Assembly: GCA_937889515.1 (NCBI GenBank)
Contig: CALAOV010000320.1
Coordinates: forward strand, 1-41,934
Reading direction: 5' to 3'
DNA: 41,934 nucleotides
Source: an uncultured Myxococcales bacterium
Lineage (GTDB): Bacteria > Myxococcota_A > Polyangia > Fen-1088
Below are positions 16,774 to 29,300 of the stretch, in pieces. A model generated the notes under the pieces. It saw only the letters and a program-made list of their open reading frames with translations. It was not told the DNA's origin and searched no databases. Each line of letters opens with the position of its first letter. Position 1 is the first letter of the stretch. The position numbers and the translations under genes are program-made.

Positions 16774-17724
16774 ATGCGATCGCCGATGGCAGGTCGACGT
16801 GAAAACGCGGTACGGGGCTCGGTCGCCTGCGCGGCGATCGTCTGCGCGGCGGCGGCGGGCGCGACCGGTTGCTCGACCACCATCGAGGTGCACCCCGCGG
16901 CCGAATCGCTGGCGCCCCGCATCGCGACCGTGGTCGGCCTCCCCCTGTCGATCGGCTGGGGCGGCGCCACGGAGCTTCAGCGGATCCAGCGCCGCAGCAG
17001 CGACAGCCTCATCGCGGCCACCGGCGGCCGGGCCGTGATCGCCGAGGAGCTCATCACGGGCGAGGACGACGCGCAGGTCGCCCTGGCGCTGCGCGCGCTC
17101 GGTGAGGATCCGGCGCTGGCCCTCACCTTCGCGATCGGCGTGACCTTCGGGGGCCGGCAGGTGAGCGGCGTCTCGGCCATCCCCGGTTTCATCGTCGGGA
17201 AAAACCTGGTCGTCGATTACCACGCGCGCATCGAGGTCCGTCACGTCGGCGCGAGCGAGGTCATCGGGACTGTCGAGACCGTCGCGACCGGCGCCCCGAA
17301 CGAGCCCGAGGTGGCCCCAAACGGCGACAAGCACGCCGCGATGGAGGCCATCGACAGCGCGATCGCCAAGGCAGTCGCCACGTTTGCCCCGCGGCTCGTC
17401 TCGCCGACCCGGACGGCGCTGATCGTGGAGGTCCCGGTGGCCGCCTCGAAGAACGCGGCGCGGAGATTGGCGGCGCTCACCCAGCTCTACCCCGAGCTCT
17501 CACTCGACCAGATGCAGGCGCTCGCGCAGAGCCGCGAACGCTTCCTGGTGGTGGCGCCCGGCGAGCTGGCCGCGCTGGGGCTGACGCGTGGCGATCTGGT
17601 CGGCGTCCCGGGCGGGCCGACGGCCGCCAGCCGGGCGGCGCTGGCCCGGACCGTCGCCCGTGGGCGGAAGCCGGCGCTGGCGATCGAACGCGCTGGGCAG
17701 CGATATATCCTGGCATCGCGGTAG
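16774..17724 (+). CDS. Predicted lipoprotein of unknown function
   Basis: A 316-aa protein with signal VACAAIVCAAAAGATGC, i.e. a lipobox-like end before CSTTIEVHP. The mature protein alternates short strands and helices (PRIATVVGLPLSIGWGGATELQRI; DPALALTFAIGVTFGGRQVSG; NLVVDYHARIEVRHVGASEVIGTVET). It carries an Ala/Arg-rich C-terminal half. No catalytic motif is recognised. The segment 'VDYHARIEVRHVGASEVIG' recalls lipoproteins that assemble in the periplasm, but this is weak. Only 9 nt separate it from the following membrane protein, so the two are probably co-transcribed. Confidence 0.72.
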   Translation: MRSPMAGRRENAVRGSVACAAIVCAAAAGATGCSTTIEVHPAAESLAPRIATVVGLPLSIGWGGATELQRIQRRSSDSLIAATGGRAVIAEELITGEDDAQVALALRALGEDPALALTFAIGVTFGGRQVSGVSAIPGFIVGKNLVVDYHARIEVRHVGASEVIGTVETVATGAPNEPEVAPNGDKHAAMEAIDSAIAKAVATFAPRLVSPTRTALIVEVPVAASKNAARRLAALTQLYPELSLDQMQALAQSRERFLVVAPGELAALGLTRGDLVGVPGGPTAASRAALARTVARGRKPALAIERAGQRYILASR

Positions 17725-17733
17725 ACTGCGCGC

Positions 17734-19707
17734 GTGATGCGCGTCGCCGCGCGCCGGCCGTCACCCGCGGCGCTCTTCCTGTTGCTCTCGCTGCTGCTCG
17801 TGGTGGCCGGGCTGTCGCTCCACCCGATGGCGGAATCGGATCTGTTTTTCCGCATCCAGGCCGGCCGGGAGATCCTGACTCGCCACGGGCTGCCCGGCCG
17901 GAACCTGTTTTCGTTCACCTATCCCGACTACCCCGATCTCGACACCTCCTGGCTGTTCGAGGTGGGCGCGGCCGTCCTCTACGGTCGGGGCGGCTTTCCG
18001 GGGATCGTGGTGAGCAAGACCCTGGTGCTGGTGGGGGTCTTCGCGGGGGCCTTCTGGCTTTGCCGCCGTCGCGGGGCGGGCGCGGCGGCCAGTGCGCTGG
18101 CGCTGGCGGCGGCCGCCTTCGTGGGGCGCGACCGGCTCGTCGAGCGGCCGCACATCTTCTCGCTCGCCGGCGAGGTGGCGACGCTGGCGGCGATCGATCT
18201 GGTCGTCGAAGGCGGTGTGGCGGCCGCCGCCCGCGTCGGCGTCGCTTTTCTAGCCACCGTCGTGGTGTGGGCCAACCTCCATGCGGGGGTGTTCGTCGCG
18301 CCGATCCTGATCGGGGCGGCCGCGGTGGGCGCGGCGCTCGATCGGGGCGGCGGCGCCCGACGGCTGGCGCTGCTCGCGGGCGCCTCGGCGCTCGGCACGC
18401 TGGCCACCCCGGTCGGTCTCGGCCTTTATCGCTACCTGCGGCTTCACCTCGAGCTTCCCGCGCTGCACCCCGTCGACGAGTTTCGGGCCCCGACCTGGAT
18501 CTCAGACGCGCCGCTCTTCCTCTACCTGGTCGGGCTGCTGGCGGTGGTGGCGATCGGGCTTCCGAGGGGCGGCGCGGCCCGCCGCCGGACGCTCCTTCGC
18601 GCGCTCGCCCCCGTGCTCCCGCTGGCGGCGCTCACCGTTCACGCGGTCCGTTTCGGCGCCGACCTGGCGCTCGTGAGCGCCCCGCTGCTGGCCGTCGCCC
18701 TGACCGGCCTCGCAGCTCGGCTGGCGGCGCGCTGGCCCGGCCTGCGGACGTCGCCTCTGCCGGCGATCGTGGTCGCCGCCCTGCTGGGCGGGTTCGCCGT
18801 CGCGCCCCGTCTGGCCGCGGCGTCCGCCTTTCGCGAAGGGATCGCGCTCGACGCGCGCGAGCTGCCGCTGCAGGCGATCGTCTTCGCCAACGAGAACCAG
18901 CTCCGCGATCGGATGTACAACGACTTCGAGACCGGGTCGTATCTCCTGTTCGAACCCATCGGCGGATACCCGCGCCATCGGGTCTTCGTCGATCCTCGGC
19001 TGCCGGCCTATCCACCCGAGATGCACCGCCTGCTCGGCCGCGCGGACGTCGGGCGCGACGAATGGAGCGCGGCGATGGACCGCTACGGCGTCGAGACAGC
19101 CCTGCTCGCCTACGCGGGCCTCAACCGGCGGGTGTCGTGGTGGGATCCGACCCGCTGGGCGTTGGTTTTCCGGGGCGGCGACGCGCGCGTGTTCGTGCGC
19201 CGGCTCCCCCGCTACGCGCCGCTCATCGCGGCGCGGGAGATCCCGGCCACCTTCGGTTTCTCCGTCGAGGACGGGACGACCACGCTCCCCATCGACGAGC
19301 GTCCGTCGGCGTCTCCGGTATCGGATTGCGAGTGGAGCCGCCGGCTCGGCGATCTCCTGTTCGAGCTCGACGGCACCCTGTCGTCCCGCGCGCGCCAGGC
19401 CTACGCGCAGGCCCTGGCGGCGCCGCCCGGTTGCCTGGCGCCGGCGGACGAGGCGCGGATCTGCGCCTGGCTGGGCGCGCTCGATCTCGAAGCGGGACGG
19501 GCGGCCTCGGCGCTGGACCTTCTGGTCCGGGCCCTGGCCCGAGGCGATCGGGACCTGACGACCTTCACCAACCGGGCCGCCGCGCTCGAAGCGCTCGGTC
19601 GGCGGATCGAGGCGGCAGACGCCTGGGGCGCCGTCGCCGCACGCGCCGGCGATTCGGCGCTGGCCACCCGCGCGCGCGAGCGCCGGGCCCACCTCGCTGG
19701 CCCGTGA
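17734..19707 (+). CDS. Polytopic GT-C-like membrane protein with C-terminal helical repeats
   Basis: A 657-aa protein starting GTG-ATG. About ten hydrophobic helices occupy residues 10-360. The first loop carries PMAESDLFFRIQAGREILTRHGLPGRNLFSFTYPDYPDLDTSWLFEV, the conserved segment of a family of membrane proteins that resemble GT-C (lipid-linked sugar) glycosyltransferases, with acidic residues (ESDL, PDLDTSW) in the usual catalytic loop position. A periplasmic part (residues about 380-510, EIPATFGFSVEDGTTTLPI) and a C-terminal TPR-like region (ARICAWLGALDLEAGRAASALDLLVRALARGD) follow. Enzymatic activity is not proven. It follows a lipoprotein gene and may share its promoter. Confidence 0.78.
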   Translation: MMRVAARRPSPAALFLLLSLLLVVAGLSLHPMAESDLFFRIQAGREILTRHGLPGRNLFSFTYPDYPDLDTSWLFEVGAAVLYGRGGFPGIVVSKTLVLVGVFAGAFWLCRRRGAGAAASALALAAAAFVGRDRLVERPHIFSLAGEVATLAAIDLVVEGGVAAAARVGVAFLATVVVWANLHAGVFVAPILIGAAAVGAALDRGGGARRLALLAGASALGTLATPVGLGLYRYLRLHLELPALHPVDEFRAPTWISDAPLFLYLVGLLAVVAIGLPRGGAARRRTLLRALAPVLPLAALTVHAVRFGADLALVSAPLLAVALTGLAARLAARWPGLRTSPLPAIVVAALLGGFAVAPRLAAASAFREGIALDARELPLQAIVFANENQLRDRMYNDFETGSYLLFEPIGGYPRHRVFVDPRLPAYPPEMHRLLGRADVGRDEWSAAMDRYGVETALLAYAGLNRRVSWWDPTRWALVFRGGDARVFVRRLPRYAPLIAAREIPATFGFSVEDGTTTLPIDERPSASPVSDCEWSRRLGDLLFELDGTLSSRARQAYAQALAAPPGCLAPADEARICAWLGALDLEAGRAASALDLLVRALARGDRDLTTFTNRAAALEALGRRIEAADAWGAVAARAGDSALATRARERRAHLAGP

Positions 19708-19745
19708 CGACCGGCCGCGCTCGATAGCCGTTGCTGCGCTTGCCG

Positions 19746-21512
19746 TCAGTTGCTGCGGTTGCCGCTCAACGTCGCGGTGACCAGCGCGCGACCCAGGTTG
19801 GTGCGCAGATCGACCGACCAGGTGCCGACCTGTCCCGGGTTGATTCCGCTCGAGCCGAGGACGCTGGCGCGCCCGTCCCCGTGGGTCTCGACCAGCGGCG
19901 TCGAGCCCGAGAGGTAGAGGTCGAGGCCCACCCCGTCGGCCCCCTCGAACGTGCTGTCGAGCTCGGCGGCCAGGGTCTCGAGGCCGGAGGTGCAGGCGCC
20001 CACCAGGCAACCGGCGGGTTGCGCCACGGCGGGGCAGAGGCTGTCGTCGAGCGCGGCGCATCCCGTCGCCGTCCCATCGGGGGTTTGCGCCAGCGCGAAG
20101 AGGGCGGGAATCAGGTCCGCCGCGCTGCCGGGTAGGCCCCGGGAAGCGAGCGCCAGCGGGCCAAACGCGGTTCGCGCCACGGTTCCGAGGCGCAGGGTGA
20201 ACCCGTGGTTGCCGATGACCAGCAGGGCGTCGGTGGCGGTCGCGGTCGCGGTGGCGGTCAAGATCGGCAACCCCAGCGGCGCGAGCGGAACTACCCCCGG
20301 TCCGCTGGGCGGACCGAAGACGGCGCTCGCGAGGGTGTGGGTGACGACGTAGCCGCCGGGGATGCTGCTGGGCGCGATGGTGAGCACCGACTGCAGCGTC
20401 ACCGCGTCGAGCAGCCCGGCGGCGTCGGCGGCGATGGCCGGCAGCGCCAGCAGCGCCGCCGGCGTTGGGCTGCCGAATAGGCCGAGCGCGATCGCGTCCA
20501 GGCTCTCGGCGCCCCCGCCGTCGCGCGCGCTCCGACAGCCGGTTGGTGCGCCCGTGCCGTCGACGAGCATCACGCCGCGCCGGGCGCCCAGCGCATCGGC
20601 CAGGGCCACTTGCCCGGCGGACGACAGCGCGTCGATGGTGTCGTCGAGCCAGAGCTGAGCCGGATCGAGTGGACAGTCGCTCAGATCGGCCCAGGCCGCG
20701 GCCAGCGGGGCCGCGGCCGCCAGCGGCGGCTGGAAGGTCAGGGTCGAGGTCACGGCAAAGGTCCCCACCGGATCGGGCGTCGCGTCGGTGAGCGGCAAGG
20801 CGACCTCCACGGTGCTGTCCGCCAGCAGGCTCGATCCGGGGATGTCGACGCACCCCTCGGCCACCACCGTCTGCTCCGTGCCGTGCACGTCGAGCGCCCG
20901 ACCGATCGCCGCGCTCACCTGGCCGGTGTCCACCAGGTCGTAGAGCGCCGTATCGCCCACGGCCAGCGCGATGATCTCGCGGGCGGGGGCTGGAAGGCGC
21001 GCCAGATCGAGGTCGCGGCAGGAGAGCTCGTCGAAGAACAGCACCTGCAGGCCGGTCGTCAGGGCGGCCGCGGTGCTCGACGGCGCGAAGAAGGGCGCCA
21101 CCAGCACGCTGGCGTGCATCCCCGTCTCCACGATCACCGCCACGGTGGTGGTCGCGTCGCCGATGGTGGCCTGAATCTGGAAGGTGGTGGCGAGGCCGGC
21201 GCGCACCCCCACGGTGGCCGTTCCGGACGTGTCCGTCACGGCGCTGGCTGCGGCAAGCGTCGCGCCTTGAGCCCCGGCGCCCGCCCCCTCGACGATGGCG
21301 AAGGCGACGGTCTGGCCGGGGGCCGCCTGACCTCGCTCGGTGAGGACGACGCTGGCCGTCCCCCCCTCGCCCGGGCTGAGCGCGATGGTATTCATCGGCG
21401 ACGCGAGCGCGAAGTCGCCCGGTTGTACGACCGACTCCGGGCTGCGGCCGGCGCAGGCCCCCACCAGCAACGCCAGCAACGGAAACGCGCCCGCCGGCCA
21501 GGGTGTGGACAA
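19746..21512 (-). CDS. Lipoprotein with Big_1-type Ig-like domain
   Basis: The track's 1367-aa ORF runs antisense through dnaE. The real gene probably begins at the TTG at 21512, giving MSTPWPAGAFPLLALLVGAC with a good lipobox and 588 aa. Residues about 25-125 form an intimin/invasin-type bacterial Ig-like domain (SPGEGGTASVVLTERGQAAPGQTVAFAIVEG ... TDTSGTATVGVRAGLATTFQIQATIGDATTTVAVIV). The rest is Ala/Leu-rich with scattered Cys (SCRDLDL, EGCVDIPG, SDCPLDP, CAALDDSLCP, CLVGACTSG). It is probably a surface-exposed lipoprotein of unknown ligand. It is divergent from dnaE, with about 60 nt between starts. Confidence 0.72.
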   Translation of the reverse strand: MSTPWPAGAFPLLALLVGACAGRSPESVVQPGDFALASPMNTIALSPGEGGTASVVLTERGQAAPGQTVAFAIVEGAGAGAQGATLAAASAVTDTSGTATVGVRAGLATTFQIQATIGDATTTVAVIVETGMHASVLVAPFFAPSSTAAALTTGLQVLFFDELSCRDLDLARLPAPAREIIALAVGDTALYDLVDTGQVSAAIGRALDVHGTEQTVVAEGCVDIPGSSLLADSTVEVALPLTDATPDPVGTFAVTSTLTFQPPLAAAAPLAAAWADLSDCPLDPAQLWLDDTIDALSSAGQVALADALGARRGVMLVDGTGAPTGCRSARDGGGAESLDAIALGLFGSPTPAALLALPAIAADAAGLLDAVTLQSVLTIAPSSIPGGYVVTHTLASAVFGPPSGPGVVPLAPLGLPILTATATATATDALLVIGNHGFTLRLGTVARTAFGPLALASRGLPGSAADLIPALFALAQTPDGTATGCAALDDSLCPAVAQPAGCLVGACTSGLETLAAELDSTFEGADGVGLDLYLSGSTPLVETHGDGRASVLGSSGINPGQVGTWSVDLRTNLGRALVTATLSGNRSN

Positions 21513-21572
21513 ACTGTGGAGTCTTTTGAGCTGGATCGCCCGGGTCCGGGGAGCCAAGCTCGCTCCGCGCGC

Positions 21573-25114
<3,542 letters not shown>

Positions 25115-25118
<4 letters not shown>

Positions 25119-25864
25119 GCGCCGCCGTCCGCGCTCACGGAGACCGGCGTCTCGCAGGTGAACGAGACGGCGTCGCAGCCGAGCCCGCTCGTGGGATCGC
25201 AGTCGCTGGAGGTGTTGCAGGGCTGGTGGAGCTCCTGGTAGGGGAAACAGACGCCCAGCGAGGCGCTGCCGGCAATCGAGCTCAGGTTCTGGCCCGTCCC
25301 CTGAGAGAGACAGTAAAGGCCGCTCAGGCACTCTTGCGTCATGTCGCAGCGCTCGCCCACCGGAATGAATCCGGTGAACAGCCCCCCGCACCCCGATAGC
25401 GCGTCTTGCACGTCGGGGACCGCCGTCTGGGTGCCGGCGCAGGGGCGACCCTGATAGGAGGCGAGGCAGGCCGTCGCCGACGATGGGTTGAGGCCGAGGA
25501 GCCCCTCGGCCACCGCCGTCGAGACCAGGGCCAGCTGCTGCGTGATCGCGACCGCCGCCCGCGCTTCACAGGAGGAGCCTGCGTCCGCGCCGCTGGAGGC
25601 AGCCGGCGTCGTTCCGCCGTCGGCGCTGCACGATCCCCCCGTGGTCGAGCCGGCGTCGGCGCCGACGACCCCGCCGCCATCGGGGCCGGACGCCGCGGCG
25701 TCCTGAGGATGGGGGCTGCCACAGCAGGCCTGGCGGGCACAAAAAGCCTGCGCCAATCCAGTCGTAAAGCCGTCGAGGGTCGCGATCGTCGCGACCGGTG
25801 TGCCGGTTCCCGAATCGCAGCCCGCGAGCAGGAACAGCGCCAGACAGAGTGACCTATGCCGCAT
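25115..25864 (-). CDS. Cys-rich lipoprotein of unknown function
   Basis: A 249-aa protein with a clear lipoprotein signal (MRHRSLCLALFLLAGC). The mature part has about 18 Cys (AFCARQACCGSPH; CGGLFTGFIPVGERCDMTQECLSGLYC; HQPCNTSSDCDPTSGLGCDAVSFTC) and a low-complexity Asp/Ala/Gly/Ser linker (AASGPDGGGVVGADAGSTTGG). The C-terminal Cys spacing (EC..GLYC ... SSDC....GLGC) is like the Cys-rich modules common in myxobacterial surface lipoproteins. Disulfide-rich surface protein is the best description. It is convergent with dnaE, with a 4-bp overlap of the two coding regions. Confidence 0.82.
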
Positions 25865-25999
25865 CGTCTGTTTTCAATATCATGCTTGACGCACCGAGCG
25901 CGCGTGACGGCCATTCCGCTGCGCGCCGCGTCGAATTCTCTACCTGAGCGCATCTAGGGGCTGGTCGGGGCCCAACACCCACACTATGATCCGCGCATC

Positions 26000-26302
26000 T
26001 TGTCTCGCGAAGCCGCCCGCCCGCGGCAAAAAGCCGCACCTTCACCGACGGTCCGTCTCCTCCTGCAGGACGTGGCCGAGGGGATTCGTGTCCTTCAAAC
26101 GCGCGATGGGGTCGACCTGACCGACGAGCAGATCCTCGAGCGCGCGCGCAACATCGTGACGGGACTCCTCGGAAACTATCGCATCCGATCGATCGATCCG
26201 GGCGACCGGCGCGAGCAGCGTCCGGTTCAGCAGATGAACTTCCTCGACGAGATCGAGGCGCGGGCCGAAGCGCGCAACAACGGCCGACCCGGCCGCGCCT
26301 GA
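26000..26302 (+). CDS. Small conserved-looking cytoplasmic protein
   Basis: A 100-aa protein from a TTG start; an ATG at 25986 is out of frame and no better start is visible. It has no signal or membrane helix. The central part is helical and charged (VRLLLQDVAEGIRVLQTRDGVDLTDEQILERARNIVTGLLGNYRIRSID). The coding signal is reasonable because there is no competing ORF on either strand, but the family is not recognised. It lies alone between the divergent lipoprotein gene and the large surface-protein genes. Moderate certainty that it is a real gene. Confidence 0.55.
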   Translation: MSREAARPRQKAAPSPTVRLLLQDVAEGIRVLQTRDGVDLTDEQILERARNIVTGLLGNYRIRSIDPGDRREQRPVQQMNFLDEIEARAEARNNGRPGRA

Positions 26303-26380
26303 GCGCGCTCGGGCCTGGGCCCCGATTTTGGCTCAAGCGTGGCCGCGGTCCGGCCGACTGTTTGGGTGGGGAAGACTGCC

Positions 26381-29300
26381 ATGCCCGAGCCTTCGGGCTG
26401 CAGTCCGTGCAAAACATACGTGCAGACTCGGTTAGGTCGCTTGGGAAGCTCGATTCAGCTGGTGCGTTCGTTCCGCGCGGGCTGGATCGGCGTGGCGAGC
26501 GCGGCGGTGGTCGCGCTCGGATCCGGGGGCGGAATGGCGCGCGCGGCCACCTGCACCTGGTCCAACGTCGCGGCGGGAAACTACAGCACGGGCATCTGGT
26601 CCTGCGGGCATGCGCCGACCTCGTCTGACGACGTCTTCTTCGACAAGACCAACGGGACCAACGTGGGCTGCACGTTCGACGTGGCCGTCAACGTCAACTC
26701 CATCACCTTCCAGAACGCCTATTCGGCCACGGTCACCGGGGGCGCGCCGTCGATCGTGGTGGTGGGCGGCTGGACGATGTCGACGGGAACGTTCACCGGC
26801 GGCGGCGGCACGGTGCAGATGGGCGGCACGATCTCGCTCACCGGGGGAACGTTCACCGCCCCCACGGGCACGGTGCAGATCGGGGGCGGGCTGTCGCTGA
26901 GCGGGGGAACCTTCACGGCCTCCAGCGGCACGGTGCAGATCGGGGGCGCCTTCACCCGCACCTCCGGGACGTTCACCGCCAGCACCGGGACGGTGATCCT
27001 GAACGCGACCGGCCCAGTCACCCACAGCTTCGGGAGCCGAACCTTCAACAAGTTGATCGTCAACGACGGCCTGGTCGGCTACTGGAACCTCGACGAGAAC
27101 GGCGGCACCGCGCTGGCCGACCGGTCGGGCTACAACAACAACCTCACGCTCAGCGCCGCGTCCTTCACGACCAGCGTGCCGTCGGTCAATTTCGCCGACA
27201 CCTCCGGGGTGGCCTTCACCGGCGCTGTGTCGGCGCAGCTCGCGGCCACGCCCCCGACCAGATTTCCGGCCGCCACGGCGGCGGAGAGTATCAGCGTCTG
27301 GGTGAAGCTGGGCGCCACCACCGGGACGCAGGACATGGTGGCTCTCGGCGACGGAACCAACGGCGTGAAGCTGGGTCTAAACGGGGGGATTCTCTCCGCC
27401 TGGACCTGGGGTGGGACCTCGCTGGTCACCGGAACGACGCCGGTCGATGGAAACTGGCATCAGGTCGTCCTCACCTACGACGGGTCGACCAACAAGCTCT
27501 ACCTCGACGGCGTGCTGGCCAACTCCACCGGCACGGCCCGCGTGGCGGCGACGACCACCAAGGCGTACCTCGGCACGTATGATGGTGTCCACGAGCTGAT
27601 GGCCAGCGGTGGGGCGCTCGACGACGTCCGGATCTACAACCGCGCGCTGACCCTCACCGAAGTGAGCGGCCTCGCGCTCGGCGGAATGCCGGCGACCGGC
27701 GCGGTGACGCATACCTTCAACGACAATTTCGCCGCGTCCGGCGACGTCGTGATCGCCTCGGGCGTCGTGACCAGCCCGCACGCCGTCACGGTCGGTGGAA
27801 GCTGGTTGAACTACGGCGGGATCTCCACGGAGACCGGGACCCTGACGCTCAATGGCGGATCGGGCGTCCTCCTTTCCGGCGGCCAGGTCATGGCGGGCAA
27901 CCTGACGATCAGCAGCGGTTCGTACACCCTGGCCGACCGCCTGTGGGCCGGGAACCGGACCTTGACCGTGAACGGCACGCTCAACGGGGGATCCTACGTC
28001 GTGCACGCCGGGACGCTGGTGGGCAGCGGGACGTTCGCGGCTGGAACGGGGACCGTCGTGCTGGACAACACGCAGACGCTGGGGACCTCCCTCGCCTCGG
28101 CCTTCTACAACCTGAGGATCGAAGATCCGACGGAGACCAACCTGGTCGCCTACTGGAAGCTGGACGAGGTGAACGGCACCAGCTTCGCGGATCTCTCCGG
28201 CACCACCGGAAACACCGGCACCCTGGTGGGCGGCGCGAGCTGGACCACCGCCGCGCCGAGCATCGGTTTCGACGATGCCGCCGGGTTGAGCTTCGACGGC
28301 TCGACGGGCTATGCGTCGATGGGCACCAACAAGGTTCCGGCGGCGAACAAGTCCCAGACGATCAGCTTCTGGGCCAAGTTTCCGTCGACGAGCGGTGTCC
28401 ACGACATGGTGACGCTGATGGATGCGGCCGATGCGAGCGGACTCGAGATCGGGATCAACGGCGGGAATCTGAACGTCTGGGAATACGGAGGTCCCATCCT
28501 CATCAGCATGGTGGCGCCCAGCATCAACACCTGGCACCACATCGCATACGTCTACAACACGGCTGGAGCCGGCACGGACCAGCTCTACGTCGATGGGGTG
28601 GTCAACACGGGCGGCGGTAACACGACGACGCACCAGACCGGTACCCCGACCGTTGCGTATCTCGGGACGTGGAACGCCGGATCCGAGCTCTACAACGGTC
28701 AACTGGACGACGTCAGAGTCTACAGTACTGCCCTGTCGTCGACCCAGGTCGCTCAGCTCGCGGCCGGGCGCTACGCGGGAACCGGCGGTTACGGGACAGT
28801 TACGCTCGGAGTCGGCGTCACGGCCGGGGGACTTCTGGCGCTCGATGCCGGCAATCTCGACGCCAACGGCAATACGATGAACGCCTCGCTCGCCAGCTCG
28901 GTCACGACCGGGACCTATACCGTCGGCAGCGCAGCGCAGACCTTCTCGGGAGGGCTGACCGTGCAGCCGAGCGGGACCCTGACCCTCCTATCCGGCACGG
29001 GCAGCGTTTCGCTGGGCAACGGCAAGGGGCTGACGATCGACGGGACGCTCAACGCGTCGGCCGCCGGCGCGACCATCAAGAGCAGCTCCGGGTCGTACAC
29101 CTTCAAGGTCGGGTCGGTCGCGACCGCCACGCCGACATTGAACATCACCGGCCTGGCCGTGCAGAACACCGATACCAACGGAATGTGGATCGACGCCGAC
29201 ACCGGCGCGACGACCACCTTCACGCGTTTCGACAACATCGCCTTCAGCAGCGGCACCGGCGCGCAGCTCCTGCAGATCTACGCGGCGACCCTCTATCTGG

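Noticed and set aside
20610-21572. N-terminal extension of dnaE to 1502 aa
   Set aside because: The extension is antisense to the Big_1 lipoprotein. DnaE homology begins at MPEFTHLHLHTQYS (21573).
26341-26450. Possible riboswitch before the LamG gene (GGTGGGGAAGACTGCC and a hairpin)
   Set aside because: The bases do not match the cores of the cobalamin or c-di-GMP (GEMM) riboswitches. The hairpin lies at and after the start codon, so it is noted only as a local structure.
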